This document shows, one piece after another, positions 8,987 to 17,457 of a DNA stretch of 64,000 nucleotides. Each line of letters starts with the position of its first letter. Position 1 is the first letter of the stretch. Under the pieces are notes generated by a model. That model did no database searches. It was not told where the DNA came from and worked only from the letters and a program-made list of their open reading frames with translations. This DNA comes from Paenibacillus gyeongsangnamensis (lineage in GTDB: Bacteria > Bacillota > Bacilli > Paenibacillales > NBRC-103111), in assembly GCF_027533625.1 (NCBI RefSeq), contig NZ_JAQAGZ010000026.1:49567-113566 (forward strand), in the 5' to 3' direction. Made by a program: the position numbers and the translations under genes.

Positions 8987-9916
8987 TTACCACCATTTTT
9001 TTCTCTTAAAGAAATACCACATGGATACAATCAGAATAATCATTAATCCCCAGACATATTCGTATCCATAATTCCAAGAATATTCGGGTATATTTTTTAG
9101 GTTCATTCCATACAACCCAACAATAAAAGACAATGGCAGAAAAATGGTACTGAAAATCGTAAGGGTCTTCATTATTTCATTCATGCGGTCCGACTTCATC
9201 GAAATTTGCATATCCAGCAGTCCAGTCAAAGAGTCTCGGAAAATATCAATCGAATCTAACACTCTTGAAATATGATCGAAAATATCGACAAAATATATAT
9301 CTCCCTCCGCACTCATGTAAGGAAACTGTTGGTGGGTGATACTGCCGATTACAGTGCGTTCCTCAACAAATATTCTTCTCAAACTGTGAATCACCCGCTT
9401 TAGGTGGAAAACATCCTGCGCAATTTTTGCATATGGATTCTCATGGATGGCGACTTCCCATTCTTCGACTTTATCTTCGATATGGTCGGCCAATTGGGCA
9501 TATTCATCCACACATCGATCCAAAATATGATATAATATTTGGCCTGAATAGTTCATCTTCCCTTCATACTTCTGCAACTCGTCATAAAGCTTATCCAAAA
9601 CAGGGATATCTTCCTGATAAATTGAAATCACATAATTTGAGCCAATGACTAATGCAATTTCTTGGGCTTGATATACTTCGTTTACAGCGAAAAACGAAAT
9701 AAAGATATTGTCTTTGTATTTATCCATTTTTGGCCGTTGGTTTAACTTAATACAGTCTTCGATCATCAAACTATGACATTGGAACAAGTCTTCCAAAACA
9801 TGTCGGATCTCCTGTTCATTGGGTGACCTTAAACGAATCCAGACCACCTCATCCTCTGAGGGCTTCCTTATTTTTTCCGTAAAGAATCGATGATTGGATT
9901 TATTATAAATGAGCAT
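8987..9916 (-). CDS. corA: CorA-family divalent cation transporter
   Basis: CorA forms pentameric Mg2+/Co2+ channels. The 309-aa protein has the N-terminal cytosolic alpha/beta domain, the long stalk helix and two C-terminal membrane segments, with the signature YGMN motif (GLYGMNLKN) at the end of TM1 and a short basic tail KRKKWW. Length is normal. It lies 48 bp downstream of a DUF4337 gene on the same strand, with which it may be co-transcribed. Confidence 0.92.
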   Translation of the reverse strand: MLIYNKSNHRFFTEKIRKPSEDEVVWIRLRSPNEQEIRHVLEDLFQCHSLMIEDCIKLNQRPKMDKYKDNIFISFFAVNEVYQAQEIALVIGSNYVISIYQEDIPVLDKLYDELQKYEGKMNYSGQILYHILDRCVDEYAQLADHIEDKVEEWEVAIHENPYAKIAQDVFHLKRVIHSLRRIFVEERTVIGSITHQQFPYMSAEGDIYFVDIFDHISRVLDSIDIFRDSLTGLLDMQISMKSDRMNEIMKTLTIFSTIFLPLSFIVGLYGMNLKNIPEYSWNYGYEYVWGLMIILIVSMWYFFKRKKWW

Positions 9917-9964
9917 AATATCACTCCTGAACTTTTATAAACGATAATAAACGATGGATTTTTG

Positions 9965-10591
9965 TTATTTGATTAGCAGCGGGACAAGGTAGATTAGCCC
10001 TATAGCAGCAATTCCTATACTTCCAAACCAAAGTACCTTCTTCTTGAGAAGGCTTGAAACCGATGCTAGCACGATAGCAATTTGTAAAAAAATGATTGCC
10101 ATTCCTGAGTTATGATGTTTGTGTACCAAATCACTTGTTTCTTTCATTTTTTCATCACGCTGCTTTTCTAACTCATTCGCTTTGGTCTGAATGTCATTTT
10201 TCTCCGCATCGTATCTCTTTGTATTCGTATCAAACTCTTTGGATAGTGCAGAAGCTGCAGGAGTCGAATTTAAGCTGGAGATTTGGGACTGGGTTTTATA
10301 AAGTTCACCTTTAATGCTTTTCGCTTGATAAAAGGCCCACTGATCTGACGCTTGTGCCTGTAGTAAAACTGCCTGATCCATCTGCAATAGTGTATCGGTA
10401 GTAACTTGGCTTTCCTTCATTCCTCCAAGTGCGGTAAATACGGCATATATGCTAATGGTAATCGCAATCCAATTGTTGAATTTACTACGCTCTGCTTCTT
10501 CTTTACGATGCTGTTCTTCCTTCTCCTCTAATTCTTTAACTTCCTCTTCTACTTTTTCTAAGGGATTCTCGATTCCAAAGTTCTCTTCCAT
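9965..10591 (-). CDS. DUF4337 membrane protein
   Basis: The 208-aa protein has a charged coiled-coil N-terminus (VEEEVKELEEKEEQHRKEEAE), a membrane segment (WIAITISIYAVFTALGG), a long Gln/Lys-rich coiled coil with DQWAFYQAKSIKGELYKTQS, and two C-terminal membrane segments (AIIFLQIAIVLASVSSLL, VLWFGSIGIAAIGLIYLV). The DQWAFYQAKS core is characteristic of DUF4337. Molecular role is unknown. It lies upstream of corA on the same strand. Confidence 0.8.
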   Translation of the reverse strand: MEENFGIENPLEKVEEEVKELEEKEEQHRKEEAERSKFNNWIAITISIYAVFTALGGMKESQVTTDTLLQMDQAVLLQAQASDQWAFYQAKSIKGELYKTQSQISSLNSTPAASALSKEFDTNTKRYDAEKNDIQTKANELEKQRDEKMKETSDLVHKHHNSGMAIIFLQIAIVLASVSSLLKKKVLWFGSIGIAAIGLIYLVPLLIK

Positions 10592-10700
10592 TCATGATTT
10601 CCTCCAAGCATTAGTATGTGAATTATTTTATCACAATCTGACTTCTAATTCCGTGGTAATATGGTCGGGAACTAGAGGGAACCGCAACTAATGTTGTAGA

Positions 10701-11035
10701 CTAAATAATTAGGGCTTCCTGAACGACTCCTAAACGCCAAAGTATAGCTGGCGGCACTCTGACAGCGGAATAAAGCCAACTCCAGCAGAAGGCAAAAAGA
10801 ACTCTCAGCTTTCGCAAGTTCATAACCAGGAATTGTTTCGCAATGACCGTCTCGCTCGTCGCTGCAAGGCGTGCTTGAATACGCCCAAGTCCATACTTGC
10901 GCTTGCCTTCGCCAAATATGCCTTCGACGGCATTTCGATCACCAGCGTCCTGTTTTACTAGGCGGCGTCTCTCTCTTGAAGGGACGGCCCAGGGCAGGCC
11001 CGCTAAGCCGTTATGCCGTGTGACTTGCAGAACGC
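10701..11035 (-). pseudogene. IS5-family transposase remnant
   Basis: The minus strand reads RRRLVKQDAGDRNAVEGIFG, EGKRKYGLGRIQARLAATSE and VIAKQFLVMNLRKL, the C-terminal third of the IS5-like transposases that contain a DRNxxEGxFGxGKRxxGL motif. An LGRPFKRE segment just upstream is in another frame. The N-terminal catalytic part is missing. The rest of 10592-11377 shows only repeat copy D and AT-rich sequence. Confidence 0.7.
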
Positions 11036-11296
11036 TCGATTCTCGCGGGTACGGTAAATTTGATATGGGCGTTCATTACTCCACTATCCTGCCCTTTCAA
11101 CTACAGAAAGAGACCTACAGCTCATGCTGCGGGTCTAAAAGGTTTATATATTAAAAAGGGGGGCAAGTTTTATTATAATCTTAGTTCATTAACACAGTTT
11201 AAAAATCAGGTTGCATTTTTATTACAGATTTCTTCACGACGATGTTGCTGTAATCGTTCTCCATTAGAACGGGCTGCCGTTGTTGTCGTCAGTCTG

Positions 11297-11324
11297 GTAT
11301 CGTTATGCTAACGTTCCCGTTAGC
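11297..11324 (+). repeat. Dispersed intergenic repeat copy D (tail motif)
   Basis: GTATCGTTATGCTAACGTTCCCGTTAGC at 11297-11324 (given here only as a composite of two short motif variants) matches the repeat tail; GGGCTGCCG, a hairpin half, lies at about 11265 but its partner is degraded. Confidence 0.4.
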
Positions 11325-11377
11325 TCAGTAAGTTTTCAAGATGCATTCATCCCTTAAATTCCAATGACCTAAATGAT

Positions 11378-12241
11378 TTACATTTTATGGATCGATAGCC
11401 CATTCAACACATAAGGCTCCCCTGGAGCGAGGACATGGAATCTGCTCTCCGAACCGTCAATCGCAGGGGACAGCTTCCCCGGATCCCCGTTAAAAGCCAG
11501 CACATCCGGGCCATCGTATGTACCGTAATGATGTGCAATAATTTCGGCGGAAGCGAGCGTATTGGCCAGTTTAACCGCATTCTCGATCCCAAAATGATAT
11601 GGATCGTTCGATACGTCGAGCAGCAGGAGATCGACTCCGCTCATTTCTAGATGTTCAGGTAAAAGACGAGAGTCTCCCGTATACCAGATCGTGCCGTCAG
11701 GAGTCCTGATCAGAAAGCCGCAGCAGTCTTCCGGCCCATAAGGCGGACCATATTTTTCCGGATTGAGATTTTGCCAGGAGTGATCAACACGGGTAAACGT
11801 AATTTCAACATCGCCTATTCTCATTGTTTCATCAATTCGGAAAGATCGGCATTTATTCTCAGGTATTCCTAAATTCGCAAGCTCCTGCACGACAACAGCG
11901 GGACCGGCGTATAACCCGCCGGTGCGAATAAGTGCCGGTGCCGTGACTGGAGCCAAATGATCGTCATCCAGATGCGAATAGAGAATGGCGTCTAGCCTTG
12001 GCACCTCGGTAGCGACTATAGGTAAAGGCACCAGCATGCGATGGCCAAGCTCGCAAATATCCGGGGAGCCTGGTTTCATCGTAAGGACGGGATCAATCAT
12101 AATTAACGTACCGCGGGAATTAATCAGAAACCCGGCACCTGACAACCACCAAACCGAGGTCTTGTCCGATCTGGAAAAAGCTTCGGCCGTGATGGGCTTG
12201 GTGGCTGGAGCGATGACCTGTGAACAGTTTCCTTGCGTCAT
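11378..12241 (-). CDS. UlaG-like metallo-beta-lactamase-fold hydrolase
   Basis: A 287-aa MBL-fold protein of the UlaG-like subgroup (lactonases and related hydrolases). Visible landmarks are WWLSGAGFLI followed by MIDPVL, the metal-binding segment YSHLDDDHL, a distal RVDHSW, the TGDSR strand and a late HHYGT histidine. In the HxHxDH motif the second His is Asp (HLDDDH), which may change metal use. Substrate unknown. The gene is flanked by remnants on both sides and has no operon partner. Confidence 0.75.
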   Translation of the reverse strand: MTQGNCSQVIAPATKPITAEAFSRSDKTSVWWLSGAGFLINSRGTLIMIDPVLTMKPGSPDICELGHRMLVPLPIVATEVPRLDAILYSHLDDDHLAPVTAPALIRTGGLYAGPAVVVQELANLGIPENKCRSFRIDETMRIGDVEITFTRVDHSWQNLNPEKYGPPYGPEDCCGFLIRTPDGTIWYTGDSRLLPEHLEMSGVDLLLLDVSNDPYHFGIENAVKLANTLASAEIIAHHYGTYDGPDVLAFNGDPGKLSPAIDGSESRFHVLAPGEPYVLNGLSIHKM

Positions 12242-12309
12242 ATAATTAATCCACTCCCATTTAGTTTATTGATTTCGTTCAAGCTTCGTTCCACAGACGG
12301 CGACCATTT

Positions 12310-12402
12310 TCAAAGCTGATACGCGTAGCACTTCAATTGTTCAAATTCGATGGAAATATAGCCGTCGAACCCGAATTGTTTAAAGTCTTTTTGGTTCAAC
12401 AT
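12310..12402 (-). pseudogene. Remnant of a xylose-isomerase-like TIM-barrel protein
   Basis: Thirty codons, MLNQKDFKQFGFDGYISIEF then EQLKCYAYQL and a stop, resemble the end of sugar-phosphate isomerase/epimerases (GFDGYISIEFE). No further homologous sequence is seen. The stretch 12242-12591 otherwise holds repeat copy E only. Confidence 0.35.
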
Positions 12403-12490
12403 ATATATATATTTGGCAGCTTTATTGTATATGTGTAATTCAGCTCTTGTACTAGGTGCGTGGCGACCTGCTCGATGTTAGATAATTACG

Positions 12491-12507
12491 CTATCGTCTT
12501 CGTTAGC
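12491..12507 (+). repeat. Dispersed intergenic repeat copy E (tail motif)
   Basis: CTATCGTCTTCGTTAGC differs by two substitutions and a 1-bp deletion from the family tail CTATCGTTACCCGTTAGC. The preceding hairpin is not clearly preserved. Confidence 0.4.
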
Positions 12508-12591
12508 TTAGTCCGTTCAAACCTTTTTAAAATTTAGGCTATGTTATCATTTGTGTTATTTTAAGTATACTATGTAAAAACATATTGCGAC

Positions 12592-12957
12592 TTGGATGGC
12601 GATTTATTTGAGTCCAGGTTTTCTATTATTTTTGAAGAAAACTGTCTTACGATTGTATTCCTATTTTCCGGAGTAAATTATTACTTTCTTTCATTGTTTA
12701 TTGCAAGCTTATATGATACTCATAATAAATTGGTGGGTGGTCCAGCAACAATGATTGTAGCCTTGGGAGCAGGACCTATCATTGCTCTAGCGTTATGGAT
12801 AATAACTAGCATTACTTTGTATTGGTGTTTGAAAAAAAAATTTAATGTAGTAAGCTCACTTATCGTTGTGACGCACTTATTATGGCTACTAGGTCTTTTA
12901 ATCCTTTTTTCTACAGTGCTTGTCGAGCATCATTTAGCACGAATTAATTCCAATTGA
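12592..12957 (+). CDS. Hypothetical membrane protein
   Basis: A 121-codon frame from a TTG start gives a protein with about three membrane segments (IVFLFSGVNYYFLSLFIASL, TMIVALGAGPIIALALWIIT, LIVVTHLLWLLGLLILFSTV). I recognise no family. There is no convincing ribosome binding site, and the region is AT-rich and near remnants, so it may itself be a decayed gene. Confidence 0.35.
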   Translation: MDGDLFESRFSIIFEENCLTIVFLFSGVNYYFLSLFIASLYDTHNKLVGGPATMIVALGAGPIIALALWIITSITLYWCLKKKFNVVSSLIVVTHLLWLLGLLILFSTVLVEHHLARINSN

Positions 12958-13109
12958 AAATCAACATTGAACAATAACAGAGCCAAAATTTAAAAACTGC
13001 AAACTCAAGAAAGTACACTTTTAATTTATAATAGTGTTCCATATTAAGTAATCTATACCTTTTCACTATGCTGTCCGTTTGTTGAGCGAAGTGCAGATAA
13101 ACTAAAACA

Positions 13110-13152
13110 AGCGATGGATCGGTTCCATCGCCGCACTATCGTTACCCGTTAG
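13110..13152 (+). repeat. Dispersed intergenic repeat copy F
   Basis: A different stem, GCGATGGA (13110-13117) / TCCATCGC (13123-13130), is followed directly by CACTATCGTTACCCGTTAGC (core 13135-13152). Structure is conserved although the stem sequence differs from copies A-C. On the minus strand the repeat supplies the stop codon of a protein-like fragment (about 13141-13275, reading RLNGESNLYTGDREKPHEAF) of unknown family. Confidence 0.55.
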
Positions 13153-13383
13153 CGGAATCATCGAGTTCATCGCTGGGATCTGTGACGCTGTATGTATTTC
13201 CGAACGCTTCATGTGGCTTCTCTCGATCACCCGTGTAAAGATTGCTCTCTCCGTTCAGACGTTTGTCTCGTCGATATGGACATCAGGGAAATTGAACATC
13301 CTTTGCCACTTACAATTTTTTTGAACATACCTATTGCTCCTCACGTAACGTGATGAAGTATGATTGATTCGAGGTGATGATCA

Positions 13384-14829
13384 GTGCCGTACAAAGTGAA
13401 GGAAGTAGCTAATCTGGTGGGTGTTAGCATACGTACTCTTCATTATTACGACGAAATCGGACTGCTTGTACCCAAATCCATCAATCAGGCGGGACATAGG
13501 CTTTACACAGATAATGAGCTGGAACGGCTGCAGCAAATTTTGTTTTTTCGCGAAATCGGGTTCTCACTAAAAGAGATCGGTCCTATTTTGGACAGCCCCA
13601 ATTTTGATCGGAACCGGGCATTGGAATTGCATAGAGATGTACTGCTGCTGCAGAAAAAGCGTCTGGAAGACATCATTGAGACCATAAATAAAACGATTCA
13701 ATCTACGACAGGAGGAATAAGATTGAGTACTAAGGACATGTTCGAGGGATTTGACATGACTTCCATCGAAAAGCATAAGAAGAAATTTACCGCCGGAGGA
13801 TACGAACACTCGATAGCCATCAAAGCAGACGGTACCGTCTGGGGATGGGGAAATTTCGGCCGTACCGATCAGTCCGTAGAAAAAGAGCCTACTCTGATTA
13901 AACTTCTTACAAATGTAAAAAACGTAGCCGCAGCTTCGGGACACTATCATTCGTTCGCCGTCAAAGCGGACGGTACTGTCTGGGGATGGGGAAACAACAG
14001 TCACGGGCAGCTTGGAAACGGTTCCGACAATAGCTATGAGGAACTCCCCATTCAGGTGGAAGGCTTGAATCAGATCATGTCCGTTTCGGCAGGCGTATTT
14101 CATACTTTGGCACTAAAAGAGGATAAGACGGTTTGGACATGGGGGCCAAACTGGTACGGCCAGTTGGGAGATGGGACAGATAAAGGTAGAAAAACTTCGG
14201 AAATGGTTCCAGGGATGACCGACGTTAAAGAAGTGTCTGCCGGCTTTTTTCATTCGATGGCACGATTAGAAGACGGCACGGTTTGGAGATGGGGTGGGTT
14301 TGGAGATTGCACGGACATGTTTCCAATACGGGATGAGAGCTGGGTCCCGGTCCAGGTGAGTCAGTTGGATCAAGTAACTGCAATCGCTGCAGGCGGCATG
14401 CACTCAGCGGCATTAAGAGAGGACAGCACCGTTTGGACGTGGGGCTATAATACGGAAGGTCAATTGGGAGATGGAAAATTTGAGCACGGCTGTTCGTGCG
14501 AACCGAGAATGGTGGCAGGACTATCCGATGTTAAAGCCATAGCGGCAGGCGGAGCGTTTACGATGGCTTTGAAGAAGGACGGGACCGTATGGACATGGGG
14601 TTCTAATGCTTTTGGCCAGCTTGGTGACGGTACCAATGACAGAAGAAGTGAAGCCGCAGAAATTCCGGGACTTGCCGACGTCATTCAGATTGCGGCCGGA
14701 ACAAAGCACTCTATGGCGATGACGAAAGATGGCAGCGTTTGGCTGTGGGGAAGCAACGACCACGGACAGCTCGGGGATCAAACCGTGAGTGCAAGAAATC
14801 AACCTTTCAAATGCATGAAAGTCTTATAA
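13384..14829 (+). CDS. MerR-type regulator fused to a seven-repeat RCC1 propeller
   Basis: Residues 1-115 form a MerR-type winged helix (YKVKEVANLVGVSIRTLHYY, then GHRLYTDNELERLQQILFFR) and dimerisation coiled coil. A DMFEGFD linker resembles the entrance to TipAS-type ligand domains of the TipAL/Mta group. Instead of TipAS, residues about 135-481 carry seven RCC1-type units, most with a (A/K)DGTVWxWGxN core and GQLGDG, so probably a closed seven-bladed beta-propeller. A DNA-binding regulator sensing a ligand or protein through the propeller is inferred. GTG start at 13384, preceded by GAGGTGATG. The gene stands alone and is intact, unlike its neighbours. Confidence 0.85.
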   Translation: MPYKVKEVANLVGVSIRTLHYYDEIGLLVPKSINQAGHRLYTDNELERLQQILFFREIGFSLKEIGPILDSPNFDRNRALELHRDVLLLQKKRLEDIIETINKTIQSTTGGIRLSTKDMFEGFDMTSIEKHKKKFTAGGYEHSIAIKADGTVWGWGNFGRTDQSVEKEPTLIKLLTNVKNVAAASGHYHSFAVKADGTVWGWGNNSHGQLGNGSDNSYEELPIQVEGLNQIMSVSAGVFHTLALKEDKTVWTWGPNWYGQLGDGTDKGRKTSEMVPGMTDVKEVSAGFFHSMARLEDGTVWRWGGFGDCTDMFPIRDESWVPVQVSQLDQVTAIAAGGMHSAALREDSTVWTWGYNTEGQLGDGKFEHGCSCEPRMVAGLSDVKAIAAGGAFTMALKKDGTVWTWGSNAFGQLGDGTNDRRSEAAEIPGLADVIQIAAGTKHSMAMTKDGSVWLWGSNDHGQLGDQTVSARNQPFKCMKVL

Positions 14830-14981
14830 TGCTGGACCGAATAAAAAAAGAAAACCCAGGGCAAGAGAAACGGCTTTGTTAAAGCGAGAAAAGGCGCATA
14901 CTCCGCTTGTATGACAGACACAAGGAGATTCCCGATCCGAAATCCTCCCATGAACCAAGTTCATCCGTCCTGTTATAGTTT

Positions 14982-15012
14982 ATCCGCCTTCTACAAGGCG
15001 GATTTGTTTTTT
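14982..15012 (+). terminator. Rho-independent terminator
   Basis: ATCCGCCTT (14982-14990), loop CTAC, AAGGCGGAT (14995-15003), then TTGTTTTTTG. It is placed 150 bp after the MerR-RCC1 gene and is the nearest terminator for it. Confidence 0.75.
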
Positions 15013-15032
15013 GATTTATAATTAGCACGATA

Positions 15033-15254
15033 CTATCCCGATATTACAAAATCTGTTTGAATACCTTTTAGATTCGCACCAGGTAATTGTTCGAATTCAA
15101 ATAACCTACAAAAGATTAATGGAAAATCCCTCATGTTGTTACATTGTCTTTTAGCAATCTTGTATTTCGTTCTTAATTCCATGATAGAACACGGTTTTCC
15201 TGAAAGCAGTACATTCTCAAAGTAACCATCAATTTCGACTATCACATCAATCAC
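15033..15254 (-). CDS. Hypothetical protein (73 aa)
   Basis: A GTG start overlaps by 8 bp the TGA that ends the fragment upstream (15247-15494), a coupling typical of operon partners. The product (VIVEIDGYFENVLLSGKPCS, then MRDFPLIFCRLFEFEQLPGA) is not a family I recognise. It may be a remnant. Confidence 0.35.
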   Translation of the reverse strand: MIDVIVEIDGYFENVLLSGKPCSIMELRTKYKIAKRQCNNMRDFPLIFCRLFEFEQLPGANLKGIQTDFVISG

Positions 15255-15494
15255 TGCTGGTTGCTAACCAGCCAATGAGCTTATAGTTTCCACATTCATC
15301 GGCTGTACTCAAATTCCGAAATGAATAATCAATCGGTTGTTCTCTGAAGCTTTAACAGCTAAGTCAATTAAAACTTTTAATTCACTATGCATTGTTTCTC
15401 GCTTCAACCAAATTCTCATCTGTTCCCAGTAGCCATCTTCATTCTCTTCTTTCCAAACTGTTTCTCCTCCGGCCGTTAAGAACGGCAATGTCAT
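15247..15494 (-). pseudogene. Frameshifted hypothetical gene
   Basis: One frame gives WKEENEDGYWEQMRIWLKRE, then LKVLIDLAVKAS; after a shift near 15330 another frame continues FREQPIDYSFRNLSTADECG and NYKLIGWLATSSD to a stop that overlaps the next gene. The 5' end meets a transporter remnant on the other strand. Family not recognised. Confidence 0.4.
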
Positions 15495-15594
15495 TCCGCT
15501 GGATTACAAAACGTACTTCTACTTTGATGCGAAATCCATTCTTGGCCAGATCGATACCTTGACGGAGACGATGCTGGAGCAGACAAGTAAATAA
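15465..15594 (+). pseudogene. C-terminal remnant of an iron-siderophore binding protein
   Basis: The plus strand reads PPAVKNGNVIPLDYKTYFYF, then DAKSILGQIDTLTETML and stop at 15594. AVKNxxVxxLDY followed by a FFY(F/Y)D...SxxGQID tail is the usual end of FhuD/FecB-like substrate-binding lipoproteins. Everything upstream is missing. Confidence 0.5.
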
Positions 15595-15603
15595 GTTTAC
15601 TAA

Positions 15604-15652
15604 GGAAACCGCAGGATGCATGACAGGAATGTCATACCTTGTGGTTTCTTTT
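15604..15652 (+). terminator. Terminator-like hairpin after the binding-protein remnant
   Basis: GGAAACCGCAGG pairs imperfectly with CCTTGTGGTTTC, followed by TTTT. It is a probable leftover terminator of the lost transporter gene. Confidence 0.45.
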
Positions 15653-15726
15653 ATAAGATTCGCTTCTGCTGCCAGAAGTAGAGTATAGTAGGAGTAGTTG
15701 AAAATATATTCCAGGAGGCTACAGCC

Positions 15727-16128
15727 ATGTCACAGGAGATTTGGATTAACCTGCCGGTCAAAGATGTTGAGAGGTCAACTGCCTTTTTCAATGAGATTGG
15801 ATTCCATGCGGTGAGCGTTGGTAACGAGAGAGCCAAGCTTGCCATAGGCCAAACAACGATTCTGCTGTTCCCGGATGCGGCGTTTGAGAAATTTACAGGT
15901 TCAAAAACCGCAGATACTTCCCATAGCGCAGAAGTAATATTTTCCATTGGCGCTGAAAGCAGAGAAGAAGTAGATGCCTTTATTCAAAAAGTAGAGTTTG
16001 CCGGAGGAAGCATCTTTGGCAAGCCGAGTGAAATTGACGGCTGGATGTACGGCGCAGGATTTGCCGACCTGGACGGTCACCGCTGGAACCTGCTGTACAT
16101 GGATGAGAACAAAATGCCGAAACGCTAA
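15727..16128 (+). CDS. VOC (glyoxalase/bleomycin-resistance) family protein
   Basis: A 133-aa single-domain VOC protein of the YaeR/PhnB-like type: INLPVKDVERSTAFFNEIGF at the N-terminus and DGWMYGAGFADLDGHRWNLL at the C-terminus. The expected first metal His is not obvious and the C-terminal Glu position reads WNLLYMDE, so catalytic metal binding is uncertain. AGGAGGCTACAGCC precedes the ATG. It is a monocistronic gene with a strong terminator. Confidence 0.85.
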   Translation: MSQEIWINLPVKDVERSTAFFNEIGFHAVSVGNERAKLAIGQTTILLFPDAAFEKFTGSKTADTSHSAEVIFSIGAESREEVDAFIQKVEFAGGSIFGKPSEIDGWMYGAGFADLDGHRWNLLYMDENKMPKR

Positions 16129-16134
16129 TATGGA

Positions 16135-16172
16135 AACGCCGGTCACCTGCTTAAGGTCACCGGCGTTTTTTT
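16135..16172 (+). terminator. Rho-independent terminator of the VOC gene
   Basis: AACGCCGGTCACCT (16135-16148), loop GCTTA, perfect complement AGGTCACCGGCGTT (16154-16167), then TTTTT. Confidence 0.9.
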
Positions 16173-16242
16173 ACACCCGTATAATCTCATATCTGTCATT
16201 CAAATCAAAATCGTTGCTTAGAAGGAAAAATTCGTGGGTTAA

Positions 16243-17390
16243 ACTATATAGACGGTACTAAAGGGTTTTGGAAAAATATGTATAACTCTTAAAGGAAGAA
16301 CATTAAGTAGCCTTTAGGAGGCGGTACGATGAATACTCCCATCCTGCAAGACGACCAAAATCCGGAAATCCAAGCCGTAAAATCCGCGATGAAATCAACA
16401 AAAAATAAACGGATGTTCGAAAGATATCAAACCATCTTGTTGCACTTGCATGGGATGAAGTACGATCAAATCGCTCTCATTGTTGGTCGGTCCAACGTCA
16501 CTATAGGCAGTTATGTGAAAGCCTACCGAGCTTATGGTTTGGATGGCTTAGTGCTTGGCGAATCCCCGGGTCGTCCTTCCTTTCTCACGAAAGAGCAAGA
16601 GGGCCAAGTGCGAAAGCTTCTAATAGAAAAGCGGCCTGCGGATGTCGGGTTTCCCTCAGAGATGAACTGGAACGCTCCTTTGCTGCGACAGTGGATCCTG
16701 CGTGAATTTAGCGTCACCTACTCTGAACGAGGAACTCGCAAACTGCTACACCTTCTTGGCTTCAGCTTTACCAAACCGACCTATACACTAGCTCTTGCGG
16801 ATCCTCAGAAGCAAGAGCAGTTTAAAAAGGACTTTGACGTAGTAAAAAAAATTGATTCGGTGCGAAATTGATCGAATCCTGTTTCAAGATGAATCGATGA
16901 TTCGTGACTATCAAGCCCTCGCCCATACCTGGTTTCCGAAAGGACAACAAAAAATTGTTCCTACATTCGGCAAGCACCGCGGCGTTAAGTTGATCGGTAC
17001 GCTGGATTACGAAAGCGGCGAAGTATTCTGCATGGAAGAAGAACAATACGATGCTGTGGTGTTTCTGGCTTTTCTTGAAAAAGTTATTGCTCGTTATTCG
17101 GGTGAGAAAATTGTGATGGTCTTAGACAACGCCCGCATTCATCATGCCAAATTCATTCAGCCATTTTTGCAGGAACATGCTGAACAACTACAACTCATGT
17201 TTTTGCCTCCATACAGTCCACAACTGAATGTCATTGAAGGACTATGGGGCTGGCTTAAAAAAGCGGTGATTTACAATGTCTTCTATCACTCTGTAGACGA
17301 CATTCGCAAGGCTGTTCAAGATTTTATTGCAAACATCAACAAGACACCGTTGAAGACCGTAGACAGGTTATGTATTGCCGTTTATATAGT
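16243..17390 (+). mobile_element. IS630-family insertion sequence
   Basis: The ends show inverted repeats ACTATATAGACGG (from 16243) and, on the other strand, ACTATATAAACGG (ending 17390), with one mismatch in 13. The internal transposase has a DDE catalytic domain of the IS630/Tc1 type. The exact TA target duplication is not clear from the flanks, so the ends are approximate by a few bases. Confidence 0.7.
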
Positions 17391-17457
17391 ACAGCTTAAT
17401 ACATCACATGCCTTTGTTCTTTTGCGGATTCATATGCGCATTCGATCAGACGGGTAA
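16329..17457 (+). pseudogene. IS630 transposase split by a frameshift at an A8 run
   Basis: The first frame (16329-16871) holds the N-terminal HTH domains (MKYDQIALIVGRSNVTIGSY, GRPSFLTKEQE). The second (from 16852) carries the DDE domain, with ILFQDESMIRDY, VMVLDNARIHHAK and FLPPYSPQLNVIEGLW. The frames join at eight As (16844-16851); loss of one A gives a continuous protein. This may be decay or transcriptional slippage. The second frame runs past the right inverted repeat to 17457, adding about 20 non-native codons. Confidence 0.75.

Noticed and set aside
15033..15494. Toxin-immunity pair from the overlapping hypothetical genes
   Set aside because: The upstream gene is frameshifted and neither protein shows a known toxin or immunity motif.
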